A DNA stretch of 64,000 nt from Tubiluchus corallicola (taxonomy: Eukaryota; Priapulida; Priapulimorpha; Priapulimorphida; Tubiluchidae). Positions 49,174 through 63,715 of this stretch are shown here, in pieces. A program made the position numbers and the translations under genes. Each line of letters starts with the position of its first letter. The first letter of the stretch is position 1. The notes under the pieces are model-generated. The model made no database searches. It had not been told where the DNA came from and worked only from the letters and a program-made list of their open reading frames with translations. The stretch lies in NCBI GenBank assembly GCA_030141605.1, contig JAQGDQ010000355.1:103501-167500 (forward strand), in the 5' to 3' direction.

Positions 49174-51624
49174 ATGGCAACACTTGGTGAGAACAGTGTC
49201 CTGCGAGGAGAGAAATTTCAACTTCCTAAATACAGCACATTGCACCATATGTTCGAAACTAATTTGCACAAATTCAGTGATAGAGTAGGAGCCATTTTTG
49301 ACGGGAGACGAGTGACGTTTGGCCAGTTAAACCAAAGAGCAAATAAACTGGCACGTCTTTTGCTGAAGAAACTTGCAGTAGATTCAACAGGTAGTCTCCC
49401 CAATGCCTCTGTTATTGCTGTAAACATGCACCCCAGTGAAAAGTTGATTGTGGCATTACTGGCTATCTTAAAGCTGGGTGCTGCATATGTGCCACTCGAT
49501 GCCACATTTCCAGCGTCAAGGATTGTGCACATTTTAACTGATTCAAAACCGTTGTGTGTGATTGTCGATGGTGACTGGACATCACTACAATTGGCAAAGA
49601 ACAACAGTAATGCCGGTCAACCGATTTTCCTTTGTAGCGAATTAGAAAAGGAAGCAGTAAGTGAACCTGATTTAAACTTGGAACAAAATAGCACATACAC
49701 TGATCAGTTAGCCTGCATTATGTACACATCTGGGAGCACTGGGGTTCCTAAAGGGGTAAAGTTGCCACATAAAATTGTGTTTAACAGGTTGTCATGGCAA
49801 TGGTCAGTGTTTCCCTACGAAGATGGAGAAGTTGGGGCTTTCAAAACATCGCTGACGTTTGTGGATCACATATCAGAGATATTTGCACCTTTACTGAAAG
49901 GTATACCATTTGTTATAGTTCCAAAAGGCACAGCACGTAATCCAGACAGTTTTGTTAATCTGTTAGAACTTCGGGGTGTGACAAGGATCGTACTGGTGCC
50001 TTCACTGTTACGAAACATCTTGAGCTTTTTAAAGGTGACTCCGTACAAAACAGATAGGTTAAAATCACTAAAACTGTGGGTGTGTAGTGGTGAAGTGTTG
50101 CCAACTACCTTGCTAAATGACTTTTTTAACTACTTTGAAGACGAAAATGACTACTGCACTCTATGCAACTTTTATGGCAGCACAGAAGTCATGGGTGATG
50201 TTTCTTACGAAACATTTCTTAAGTCAAACTTTCAGCAAAAACTTGTAAATAATATGGTTCCGATAGGAAGGCCTGTGTATAACACAACTGCATACATAGT
50301 AGATGATCAGATGAATATTGTACCTGACGGAAAAACTGGTGAACTTGTCATTAGCGGCGGTAATGTGGCTTTGGGATATGTTGGAGGTAAAGAACGTGAT
50401 GAGGGAAAATTTGTTCCAAATCCACTGTCGATTGACGCAGGTCATGAAAAACTGTTTCACACCGGTGATTTTGCTTCTGTTCACAATGGAACTATTTTGT
50501 ATGAAGGACGTCAGGATTCGCAAGTAAAAGTGCGAGGTCAGCGTGTAGATTTATTTGAAATAGAAGTTGTCATTGAGAAGTTTGACTGTGTAGAAAAGGC
50601 TGTAGTTCTGTGTCATCATCCCGGTGAAATCAATCAACTTCTCGTTGCTTACTGTATATTGAGTTCTGCCTCCGAAGTTGACGTCTCTGAAAAATTAAAG
50701 GATAAACTCCCATCGTACATGATTCCCAAAATATTCAAGGTGAACAAACTCCCTCTGTTGACAAATGGGAAAATAGACAGGCAAGAGTTGCAAAGGATGT
50801 TTGTGGCCTCGCAGGTTTGTCCAAAATCAAGTGAACCATTAGAACATTTATCCTCCGAAGAAAAAGCAGTTTTAGATGCAGTTTCTTCTGTCATCGGCAT
50901 TCAGCAATCCCATATCAGTCTTGACGACAGCTTTTTTGATATTGGTGGTGACTCAGCCAATGCCATACAGACAATATTACTTTTAAGCGAAGCTGGTTGT
51001 ACTGTGCAGATTGCAGATTTTTTAAATGCAAAATCGCTGAAGGAAGTAGTAAATTCATTATGCAGCGTTAGAAAAGATGACCCTATTAAAAATACAACAA
51101 TAGAGTCTGTAACATGTTCAGCTGTTAGACCAACATATCATACTGTACTTCTTAGGGACTTACAAAACCATCAAGAGCTTATAAACATTCTAGCTGATTC
51201 CTTTGCTGTTAAGGAAATCCTTACTAACAATGCAAATGCTTCTGTTGATGATATTTCTACGTTTGTTGGAAGCTTCTGGAACATTGCAGTTGATGCCGGT
51301 TTTTCGTTTGCCATTGTCGGGAATGACGGGCGCGTCATTGGCGGGGCGATTAATTTTGATTTCAACGACGAACCAGAGTCAATGGAAGTACCCGATGCAT
51401 TTGCAGCCGTTGTTGAAGTTTTACAGCATGCCGAAGCTCCAGCTCGAGCACAAGTGGCCGGCAGAGGGCGACTTTTGCACAACTTTATGCTTGGCACTGA
51501 TGTGTCTCTATCATTTCAAGAAAATGTAGAGTTTAGCATACTGATGGAAGAAGAGAACTTGAGAATTGCAAAAGAGCAAGGCTTTGATGGATGCATCACG
51601 GTTAATACTCATGCCATTACGAAG
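49174..51624 (+). CDS. ebony: ebony-like coding exon 1 (817 codons)
   Basis: Carries the adenylation and carrier domains and most of the amine-selecting domain in a single uninterrupted 2451-nt exon. It ends in phase 0 at VNTHAITK with donor AAG|GTACAG at 51625. An open frame runs on only seven more codons into the intron. Confidence 0.92.
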
Positions 51625-53499
51625 GTACAGATGTTTTATTATTAATTAAGCCACGAATATCAGCTTTTTTGTTTGAACGAGAAAATTACCAAGTATATGT
51701 TCACCATAACGTTGACAGGGCAAAAATAAAATCAAAGTTTAAGACATAATGACTAACAGGGCCAAATTTACTGATAGGCATAGGCACGGGTATCTGGGAC
51801 CCCACTGAAACTAGTTTGTCGCGCAGCATGCCAGTGTATAACCTTGTTTCAAGTGCACACCTGGTATTTCATTATGCAATATATTCAAAACTACATAGTC
51901 ACTTTATATAGTCACTGCAGGCCCGGAATGTGGATCCCCTCTACCATAAATATGTGTTTCGTTGTGTTGAAGTTCGTATAGGACAAGAAAAGGGGTACCT
52001 GAAGTTTCAAAAAAAATCACTTTAAAAAATTGTATTACTTTATAATAATTTTATGCATATATCGTACTCACGTTGGCAGGATTTTTTGTTTGTTTTCATT
52101 TCAAATCTCCTGCATTCCAACCGTGCCATTATATGACGTCATACATGTACAACGTAAATCAGGAGAAGATTATGTACCAAAAAACTTTACATGTAACATT
52201 TTGTTTACCTGCTTGAAAGACTTATGTAATTAGGAAAGAGAATAATTCATTATTTAAAAAATGTTTTTACGAATTGGCAAAATGTCGTTGACTCACCACT
52301 AGGGTGTACCACTCAGTAACCAAAAACGTATCTTTAATCTTATTGACACAATACAGTAATTTAAAATTTTACTTAGTAAACTTTGAGCTACGAATGCTCT
52401 GATCATTTTTTCAAAGTTTAGATAATGTTATCTAAATTTGCTTCAAAAGACTTATCGCTAAAATGGCTGCATCTAACGGTTATCGCGGGAGTTTAAATTT
52501 ACATGATTTATACAGCGTTATTGCCGACGCAAGCACTGTATGCAAAAAGACAGTACGTAAGCGGTACGAAATTCCAAGACGAATTTTCTAAGCTTTGTGT
52601 AAGTGGAGGGTTTTCTTGTGCTTTAAAGCCATTTCATTCGTTATAGGCATGATAAGATCATTATAATTACGTATCCCACACCACGAAATTCTATATAGTT
52701 ATCGAAAAAATGAATTTGATGTCAAATAGCTTTAAAGAGAGGAAGAGAGCCTGTCCTGATCGTGCACTGTTAACACTAATTTATGTCTTATTTATTGCAG
52801 TCAGAAAGGTTGCATTACGCTTAAACCTTAGTGGGTATTGATTGATTTTCTCTTACCTGAGATTTTGCATTAATTGCGCTGTGAAAATGATCCAGTCAAA
52901 AATAGTCATTAGAGAAATATAACGATTTGTATAAATTGTGGCCACACTAGTAATAGACTTTATTAAGAAAATTCAAGTTAAACTGTTACACTTTACATTT
53001 CAAATTAAGTTACAAATCATAACAAAAATAATCACACAATTCACAGCACTTTAAATAAATAATCTCACATACAGGCCTATATAAAAAACAAGAAAAAGGG
53101 GAACACCTTTTGTGGTACCTGCTGATAGGTGGTCACTGATCAGCGGTGACACTTCCTTTTTATAGGCAAGGTTAACTAAACGCAGGGTTACACATGCATG
53201 AACGAAGCATACGATCTAAATAATATTGTAAGGCCACCAAAGAAGCCAGGCTTGGTTTAAAGCGGATTTTCCGACAATTGTTTATAAAATTTGTATCTTA
53301 CTACAAAGTTTATAAAAGCAGCAACAGATCAACTAAACAATCGCATTATTATTATTTGTTTCAGAGCATCTGTGAGAAGTTGATGGGATACGAAGTGCTG
53401 AACACCTACTATTTCAGAGAACACGAATTCAATGGAAAACAACCATACAAGCATCTGAGTGATGATGAACATATAACAGTAATGGCGAAGTTCTTCTAA
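49174..53499 (+). CDS. ebony: Ebony-like beta-alanyl amine synthetase (NRPS-like), 2 exons
   Basis: Spliced protein of 861 residues (49174-51624 plus 53365-53499; fly Ebony is about 880). Ebony activates beta-alanine with ATP, loads it on a carrier-protein phosphopantetheine and couples it to amines such as dopamine or histamine; it is cytosolic. Visible here: adenylation motifs YTSGSTG (184-190), FVDHISEIF with Asp231 where Ebony has its substrate-pocket Asp, NFYGSTE (332-338), HTGD (429-432), GRQDSQVKVRG (445-455) and NGK with Lys533. The carrier motif FFDIGGDSANAIQ has its attachment serine at 594. From about 650 on comes the GNAT-like amine-selecting domain (GGAINFDFNDEPE, LLHNFMLGTD, INVNT-like end), which separates Ebony from other NRPS-like enzymes. 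Start choice: MATLGENS aligns with the Ebony N-terminus and has context AACATGG; the upstream in-frame ATG at 49072 precedes a likely acceptor. All catalytic motifs are intact. The actual amine substrate is unknown. Confidence 0.93.
51625..53364 (+). other. ebony-like intron with REP-1 copy
   Basis: The single coding-region intron, 1740 bp. About 51981-52630 is a plus-orientation copy of REP-1. The rest shows nothing I can name. Confidence 0.7.
51981..52630 (+). repeat. REP-1, copy D
   Basis: GGACAAGAAAAGGGGTACCT start, ATTATATGACGTCATACATG, GGTTATCGCGGGAGTTTAAA and GTAAGCGGTACGAAATTCCA blocks. In the ebony-like intron. Confidence 0.75.
53365..53499 (+). CDS. ebony: ebony-like coding exon 2 (C-terminus)
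   Basis: Acceptor ATTATTTGTTTCAG ends at 53364, phase 0. Encodes SICEKLMGYEVLNTYYFREH and ends AKFF with TAA at 53497-53499. It matches the position of the last amine-domain strand in Ebony (tyrosine-rich strand after the NTSPLTQ-like segment). I saw no clear AATAAA in the next 300 bp. Confidence 0.85.
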   Translation, partial: SICEKLMGYEVLNTYYFREHEFNGKQPYKHLSDDEHITVMAKFF

Positions 53500-53984
53500 T
53501 GAAGATATCATCTGTAATTATATCTTTAGTCGGCCCCTATACATTTTAATATTATTATTTACTATTATTATAGTTTGCAAACTATACCTTGTTAAATAAT
53601 TGAGTTGTTCCACTTTGTAAACCCGAGTGTCTGCATTAACGCAATAGATAAGCATTTAAAGCCACAAATTTGTGATGGAAATCATTTTTACACGGTAGTT
53701 ACATTTCTCAAATATACAGAAGATTGTCAGAAACAATATTAATGTAATATATAAGTATGTAATTCAATTTTATGACTAGCAAAAGGCGCCACAAAATTTT
53801 TTGCGTATAAATACACTTATAATCAAAAATACGCAAACATCCTACATAATCCTCATTTATAACGCAAAAACCAGCAGCAGCTTTTACTGAATTAAAATTA
53901 TAAAGTTATAGACAAGTACAATGGAATGACGTCAGAACAATGCAAAACATCAGCAGTTTCCAAGCGAAAATTGCCCAAAATGGA
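53500..53984. other. ebony-like 3' flank, no recognised feature
   Basis: AT-rich. No canonical AATAAA close to the stop; variant signals such as TAAATAA (53595) are possible 3' processing sites. Confidence 0.3.
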
Positions 53985-54290
53985 ACCTCCAATGAACTCG
54001 TCGAGGCTCCTTTTGGCAGAGGCACATCAAAATGTAGCCCACATCACCTTATAGCCCAGTTTCTCCTCTTTCTGAAAAGCTATGTATCTCCTTCTAGGAA
54101 TCCCATTGGGCGCCGTTAAAAGGATTTTTCTACAGGCAGTTTGGCCAAAATTCGAAAAAAATATTACCATAACCCCCACTGTTGAACGGGCTAATCAATC
54201 AAGATTGGTGGAGTTGTCGGAGCTGTAGCCTCGTCGGTTACACGCACGCACGCACACACAACACACACATGCACACACACGCAGATATAC

Positions 54291-54322
<32 letters not shown>

Positions 54323-54340
54323 ATATATACCACCGAAATT
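53985..54340 (+). repeat. REP-3 copy 2, then CA/TA microsatellite
   Basis: 53985-54200 shares AGCCCACATCACCTTATAGC and GGCGCCGTTAAAAGG-like blocks with 6650-6990. 54237-54330 is CA, TA and TG dinucleotide sequence. Confidence 0.65.
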
Positions 54341-57060
54341 AATATATACTATTAATTTGATGAAAACACACTGAAGCCGTAGATTATTTCCCTCTGTGAT
54401 TATATCTTGTGATGATACATGACAAAATGATATTCAAAAATTAAATGGTAACAGGAATCACAAGTCAGCATCTTAGTAGCTGTTTAGATACACAGACAGT
54501 TGCCCGAAGGAGAAATTCGTAATAGAATGTTGAAATTTCGAGAAGTCTAGAACCTTGAGAAACATAATTGGGAAATAATAAGTGCATTTTTGAAGAATCG
54601 TCATTCGCAGTGTTTAGTGCAAATGTGATTGAAGATGTAGCAGCATTACGTCCAGAGCACGCTCAGCGCTTTGTACCCGGCTTTCTCCTTTGCCCTGCGT
54701 AAACAAATTCCATTGCTCTATATGGCTGCCGTTTATACCACTTAAATTCATTATTAATTTCAAAATGTAATTTTAATTAAACAAGTCAGCTGCAGGAAAT
54801 TGTACGATGCTAACAGCAAAAAATAATCTTTCTCCCTTGACCCTATACCTCATATTTTGAACTGTGTAGGATTTTGCGGTCTTTAACATACTGAACTACC
54901 GGCGGTACCTCACCTACAAGGGTCTAAAACTACGCAGGTTGGTTCGGTACCAGCAAATGCGGAGGCCAAGCAGTCTATAACTCTTCTGGCATCCGTTCAC
55001 GAAACAACAGAATGATGTGTAAGAAAAACGATACCTTTATTGCCAAATTACACGAAGAATAATGATAATGATGAAGTAGAGTTTCACTGTCGTGGATTAC
55101 ACTAACTGGACCAGTAAAAGAACAGAGACGACCGCTTTTATACAGGCCAGATGCATGACTTGGCTTCAATGGAAACTTACATTTTGTGTGAAAGGGGTGT
55201 TCGGTACAATACTTTATTATTAATTTTTTTTGTGTTTTCAATGCCAGTTTTCAATGTTTTTTGCCAGCTTGCTGCCTCCTCAGACTTGGTGTCCTAAGCA
55301 CGTGCTTAGTCTGCTTATGAGTGGACCCTAACGTAACCGTTGGTTCAGAACAATCCTTGCTGGCGATGGAAGCAATTAAAACCAGAACAAACCAAATTTC
55401 AATCTGCTAGACGTAAAGCCGTCTGCAAGATCTGCAGTAACTGTTGCCGTAGCCGTACAATCACATAAATGTGAACATGCCCTAATATTAACTCCCGAGG
55501 GAGAAGTTGTGGTCACACTTCACACTAGTATGATCTGCAAATTTTAGGCCATTTCTAGCCGTACAGGTCAGCTACGGCACGAATAACGGCAATCTCATTT
55601 TTGGTATTAGTACATTGTTGTTTAGGTGTGTAAATGATATATATGTTATTGCATAAATACAATGCTTTTAATGTTCTTACTACCTGCATTTTGTTACAGT
55701 TCTTTACATCGTTTACAAAAAATTTCCACAAACAGAATAAAGAATGAAAAATGTAACATAGCTAGCACGAAAACTATTGAGAAAAAGAAGAATGATGAAT
55801 AATGAAGTCTTACATCAAAGAAAATGTGCAAAAAAACACAACGTAACTTATTTCAGAATAGAAAACAACTTGTAGAAAACAACTTGTAGAAAACAACTAA
55901 ACACTAGATTGCATGTTTGCACAAAAACTGAAACACTTATTGCACTAAATACACAATAAAATGCACAAGTAAAATGAAGATCACAACTGCTGCACAGCAC
56001 CGAGTGTGTGACAGAGAGACAGTGTGTCCGATGAGTTGCACGACTGCAGATCTAGCCAGTTTATATATGTAGAGAACTATGCAAAAACTTGGCTTCACAT
56101 ATCCCATTACGGTAAAATAGGGGAGATACAGTGAGTTTGAATATTCACTGGACCGAACAATTGTACTAGGGGTGAATTGAACTAGTAAATGTTAAAGTAA
56201 CTAATCAATAGATGGCAGCACCTAAAATATACAGTTACAACTTTCACTATAATATTAATATATATTAATATATTAATAATATATATAATATATTAATATA
56301 GATATATATTTTTTTATTAATACCTACGCATGAATATAGCTGGCATATATGAGAAAAATTAAAATTATCTAAATTTGGTACATGGGACGGGTGCAGATGA
56401 CGTCATCACTGTCCCTGACGTACAACTTAGACCCCAAATTCTTGTAGCAAAAGGCCAGTTCCTATTGTTACATAATGCATTTTCTCACATTTTATGGCTT
56501 CGCTTGCAAGTTATATACAAATTTTTGATTTTGTGAAATGCACTGAGGAGCACTGATGACCACTTCGCGTCACTAATCGGACTATCAAAAGAAACCCACG
56601 TATAAGTTCTTATTCGTCCGTAATAGTAGCCATGTGTCTATGTGTGAGCGCATTGGAGTCATAAGCCTCCAAAGAGCATACTCCTAAGCACCATTTCGTG
56701 ACCTTTTAATGTCCCGGGAGTGCTGGCCAAAATGAAAAATTTTATAAAACCGTTCAAAACGCTGTTAGAATGACCTAAAGTATCATTCCTGAAAGCTTGG
56801 TAGCTGTTTCTAGTTTGTACCCATTTCATCAAAATTTGGCTTTAACAGACCAGACCAAATGTCTGTTTGTCACTGATAGGAATTCTTTATAGGCGTGAAA
56901 ATCATTGGAATGTTATCCCTGCTTTCCAAGATTCTCTGATTCTATATTAGAATATTATAGTTTTATTTAGAGTAAAGGAGTTTTTGTTTACTTAGATGAT
57001 ATTTACCAGAGATGATAACAGCAGGCAGCCTTACAGATGCAACTTACAACTTACAATTTA
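54341..57060. other. Intergenic, no supported gene
   Basis: AATATATTAATATA-type AT palindromes at 56250-56310. AAACAACTTGTAGA occurs in three close copies at 55860. Short frames have no motif or splice chain. Confidence 0.4.
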
Positions 57061-57092
57061 ACGGAATGTGGCGTTAGTTACAGTCGTACATA

Positions 57093-59195
<2,103 letters not shown>

Positions 59196-59199
59196 TGAT

Positions 59200-59505
59200 A
59201 AAAATGCTGCTGCTGCTGCTGATGATGATGTTGAAGATGATAACGACGATAACAACGTTAATAGTGGTGATGATGATGATGACGGCCATAACGACGACGA
59301 CGACGACGATGATGATAATGATGTTGACGATGACAACGACGACGACGTTAATGATGATGCTGCTGCTGACGACAACTATGATGATGTTGATGATGCTGAT
59401 GAGGACGGCGACAACGACGATGATGACGTTGACGATGATGATGATGACGTTGATGATGACGTCGACGACGATGACAACGACGTTAATGATGATGATGATA
59501 ATGGC
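59200..59505. repeat. GAT/GAC/GTT trinucleotide tract
   Basis: About 300 bp of degenerate triplets. Open on both strands for the usual repeat reason; the minus frame is Ile/Val-rich. Confidence 0.9.
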
Positions 59506-59879
59506 TGGACGGTTGAACGGTTGGCATAAAGAGGGTACAGAATTCAACGGTGTATAATTTCCAGGATGGAAAATACAAATCGAAGGAATGATCAGATCAG
59601 GACTTATTGTTCTTGCAGGAATACTACTATTACATAAGCAATACACTATGTGGAATGTTTGAGCATTCCTGAATAGCGGCTAGCAGATTTTGGACGTCGT
59701 GACCTTTACATTTGCCATTCACAATTTCACAAATATTGCACAGGTCACAGGTAACCTTTCTGTCATATTTAGTCACACCAATACGTATTGATCAGTTGTT
59801 TGAGAGATGTCCTGCTCATTGACAGAGTAAGAGGTGGGAGGACATGCGAACTTAGAACACAAAAAACGCTACATTTACA

Positions 59880-60530
59880 CAAAGCTTAAAAATCGTCTTG
59901 AAATTTTATACCACCTATATACTGCCTTTTTGTATTCAGGACTTGCGTCGGCAGTAACGTTGTATAAAACTTGTAAATTTAAAATTCAGCGTTGACAGTT
60001 AGACACAGCATTATGACCATAAGTCATTTGAAACAAGTTTAGATAACAGTTTATAAAGTTTGAAAAAATAATCAGAGTATTTGTCACGCACACGTTACTA
60101 ACCAAGTAAAATTTCAAATTGCTGTATCTTTTTAATATCATTAAAATACGTTTTTTTTTGGTTAGTGAGTGGTGGTGCACCATGGAGGTGAGTCAATGAC
60201 ATTTTACCAATTGGTAAAAACATTTTAAATTGTTATTGCTAGTTACATAAGTCTTTCAAGCAGGTATGCGAAATGCTAAATACGATAACTTTGCAGGGAA
60301 AGTTTTTCGGGACATAATTCAACATTCCTTTTCTTCCCCTGATTTACGTTTGCGCAGTGACGTCACGTAATGGCGCGGTCGGAACAGTATTGCGGGAGAT
60401 TTAAAACAAGAACGAACAAAAAATCCTTTCAACGCGAGTGTGATATACCCCCAAAAATTGCTGTTAATGTAATTTTAAGGCGTTTTTTCTGAAACCTACT
60501 TCATGTACCCTTTTCCTGCCCTTTAATGTC
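59880..60530 (-). repeat. REP-1, copy E (inverted)
   Basis: Reverse complement of the REP-1 hallmarks: AAATTTTATACCACC, TTTTACCAATTGGTAAAAACA, CTTTGCAGGGAAAGTTTTTC and GTACCCTTTTCCTGCCC. Full length, no internal gene. Confidence 0.75.
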
Positions 60531-62379
60531 GTGTTGAACAGACGTATATTCGTATAATATGCATTATATTTATATTTTTAACTAACCCTATTTATTAAAC
60601 CTATATTGTTATTTTTTGACTAATCCTTTTACATAATTTTGTTATTGAACGTTTTGTTATTGTTATTGTTATTGTGTTATTGCCTGAATACGAATAAATA
60701 ATAATAGCAATAAATTTCATCACATCATTTCTACTTTCATCATCATCCGCCCGTCATGTCTAATGTAGACATTGGGCAGGCAGAATTCTAAAATAAAAGA
60801 AATCTGCCCTTCAGACAGGTAAACGCAGCAGCAATCCAGCAAAAAATTAGGCACTGCTACGCCAGTGGCTCGTCAGCAACACTTCCGATTTCTTGCGTTG
60901 TCGCGCAATATGCAGTATCTTCAAATCGGCCGCGGTTACTGCGCTTTTCGAAGATGGCTAGGGTGAGTCGATTACGTCACCTAATGGCGAAGAATAGGCG
61001 GTTGAGCGAGCCCGTTCAAACTGAAAAGTAAGCGGTATCTCTCTGCAAGTGAATATTACATACCTATTAGATGGACGCTAGGTGATATAACTTTTCAGTG
61101 TGAATTGTTTGCAACTCACATGTATATAACGTTTTCTTGCCCTTTAACAACAGAGTTTAAAACACCTCATAAGAAATTGTAAGCCCAAAATGGTACCATG
61201 TTCTTTGGTTTACAGACACTTTCTGTGTTCCAAATCCATGTTATAACAGGTATACCAACCTCAATTTGGTATTTCAACTCTGGTAGCCAGTTTCCTACCC
61301 TAATTTGCTCCTAAGAAGTGGCTTACTCACAGCTTCTCTGAACTGTTTCTGTGCATTTAACCTTCCCAGGCAGCTAATTGCAATGCACCCCGACATTTTA
61401 CAACCTCTGTCACATCGACTGTTCAGTGAAAGGCCTGTATTTGGCAGGTTAATGCGTCTCTTCCTGGGTTCCATACAATTGTCTAGATTTTATTGACTTC
61501 ATCTGCAAGGCTTCAACTGCCGCTGCTGCTGCTGCCGCCATCGGCCATTGATTTTTCCCTCCTCCTGTCGGCTTCCGCCATTGTAAACTCACGCCAGTGG
61601 TGAAGCAGTGAGTTTTCAATAATTAACCGAGATCTGCCTCGCAGGGTGATAGTATCGCTTCTTACTTTAGCCAGGTCGTTGCAATGGCGGTATTTTTTAT
61701 AACAAACTGTTAAGGCAGATTCGTATAGTCACATGGCTGACTTACAGTACCTCTTCTGTGTCGATGTAATAGTCATTTATATTGTGTAATGATCGCATAA
61801 GGTTATTTATAACAGTTCACAGGGGTGGATACGTGCTAATTTATTATTGAGGTGATGCATTCATCTATTTGCTAGATGCAGAGTGAAATATTGCTTACAG
61901 CAGAAGCATGATCTGGTAAGTGGCTTCTACATTCAAAAGGTTTCGCTTGTAGCACTTATGCAATCTGATAATTGAAAACTGGTTTCACAAGCTTTGCTTC
62001 TCAATCCTCATCTACTTCTGGTTCAGTAACTATATTAATATAGTTTGGTTACAATTATTGTAATTACATTTGGAATTGTTTTCCTTAACTGTACGAAATG
62101 ATAGTATATTAATGTAGTTCTTTTACAATTATTGTAACTTATTTGATTTTTCCTAGTTTAATGAATAATAGTTATAAGATCATGAAGCAAGTTATAATGT
62201 TTATTTTTTTCAGTTTATTTAATTATTACATTGCTTAATTAATAATTATAGTAAGATTATATACCAAAGTAGTTAAAATAAATTACAAATTACAAAATAG
62301 TCTGCAGACTTCATAGTTAGTGTAAATTAGGCTTGCACAAAATTGGGTAGTGTTGCTAAAGAGAACAGATATTAATTAT
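60531..62379. other. Intergenic with a CpG-bearing stretch
   Basis: 60880-61080 is richer in CG and contains ATGGCTAGG followed by GTGAGT (60954-60968), reminiscent of a short first exon. 61513-61581 (minus) has a 22-codon frame from ACAATGG. Neither has a partner exon. AATATAGTTT / TACAATTATTGTAA blocks repeat at 62035-62150. Confidence 0.25.
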
Positions 62380-62475
62380 GAGTAGTGGTAGTGGTAGTGG
62401 TGGTAGTAGCAGCAGTGGCAGTGGCAGTGGCAGTAGCAGCAGTGGCATGTGGCAGTGGCAGTAGTAGTAGTAGTA
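62380..62475. repeat. AGT/GGC trinucleotide microsatellite
   Basis: GTAGTGG and AGCAGTGGC units. 62476-62850 holds nothing recognised. Confidence 0.85.
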
Positions 62476-62849
62476 TAATCTTTATTTTGCGTTTTAAAAA
62501 CATTGACTATCATAACAGAAAAAAGACTTGTGTGTCACTTGATGTAAATACACCGTTCTGGGCAAATGCGACTGTGACAAGCTAAACTATAAGTGCTACT
62601 AGAAATTCAAAAATAAAAGATCAACTACAAACACACAACGAAGATCAGCAGCATAAAGGAAAATGGGTATTGACTGGAGGTGATTGAGAAAAATCTGATA
62701 AGTTCCTAACTCAGGGTGTGAATGAATCTACTACGGTAATGTTTTTATCCTGGGATAAAGAAACATGGTGAAGTTAGTTTGGAGAATCACTGTCGTATGT
62801 GTGTTCGTGTATGGAAGTGAGACGCAGAAGATGACAAAGACAAAGGAGA

Positions 62850-63715
62850 GAAAACTCTCGCATTTCAACTCACCTGTCTGAGAATGATGCTGAGGACTAG
62901 ATTGTAGGAGCGGGTGACTAATCGGAAGATGACAAAGGCAAAGGAGAGGAAACTCGACGCATTTCAACTCACTTGTCTGAGAATGATGCTGAGGACTAGA
63001 TTGTAGGAGCGGGTGACTAATCGGAAGATGACAAAGGCAAAGGAGAGGAAACTCGACGCATTTCAACTCACTTGTCTGAGAATGATGCTGAGGATTAGAT
63101 TGTAGGAGCGGGTCTAATCAAAGACAAAGGCAGAGAGGAAACTCGACGCATTTCAACTCACCTGTCTGAGAATGATGCTGAGGATTAGATTGTAGGAGCG
63201 GGTGACTAATCGGAAGATGACAAAGACAAAGGAGAGGAAACTCTCGCATTTCAACTCACCTGTCTGAGAATGATGCTGAGGATTAGATTGTAGGAGCGGG
63301 TGACTAATCGGAAGATGACAAAGACAAAGGAGAGGAAACTCTCGCATTTCAACTCACCTGTCTGAGAATGATGCTGAGGATTAGATTGCAGGAGCGGGTG
63401 ACTAATCGGAAGATGACAAAGGCAAAGGAGAGAAAACTCGACACATTTCAACTCACCTGTCTGAGAATGATGCTGAGGATTAGTTTGTAGGACGGGCGAC
63501 TAATCGGAAGATGACAAAGGTAAAGGAGAGGAAACTCTCGCATTTCAACTCACCTGTCTGAGAATGATGCTGAGGATTAGATTGTAGGAGCGGGTGACTA
63601 ATCGGAAGATGGCAAAGGCAAAGGAGAGGAAACTCTCGCATTTCAACTCACCTGTCTGAGAATGATGCTGAGGATTAGATTGTAGGAACGGGCGACTAAT
63701 CGGAAGGTGGCAAAC
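62850..63715. repeat. Minisatellite, 98-bp unit, about 9 copies, splice-signal-like
   Basis: TGTCTGAGAATGATGCTGAGG recurs at about 62874, 62972, 63071, 63163, 63260, 63358, 63456, 63554 and 63652. On the minus strand each full unit reads TTTCCTCTCCTTTGC...CTTCCGATTAG, then 44 nt, then ACAG or ACAA followed by GTGAGT. No surrounding gene is visible in the window. Confidence 0.93.

Noticed and set aside
54975-55241. 88-codon minus frame
   Set aside because: No motif, no splice evidence, no repeat relation.
60954-60968. ATGGCTAGG|GTGAGT on the plus strand as a first exon
   Set aside because: Three codons before a donor, no partner exon identified.
61513-61581. 22-codon minus frame starting MAEADRRREKSMADGG in good context
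   Set aside because: Looks like a housekeeping first exon, but it ends in a stop with no convincing donor, and no downstream exon was found.
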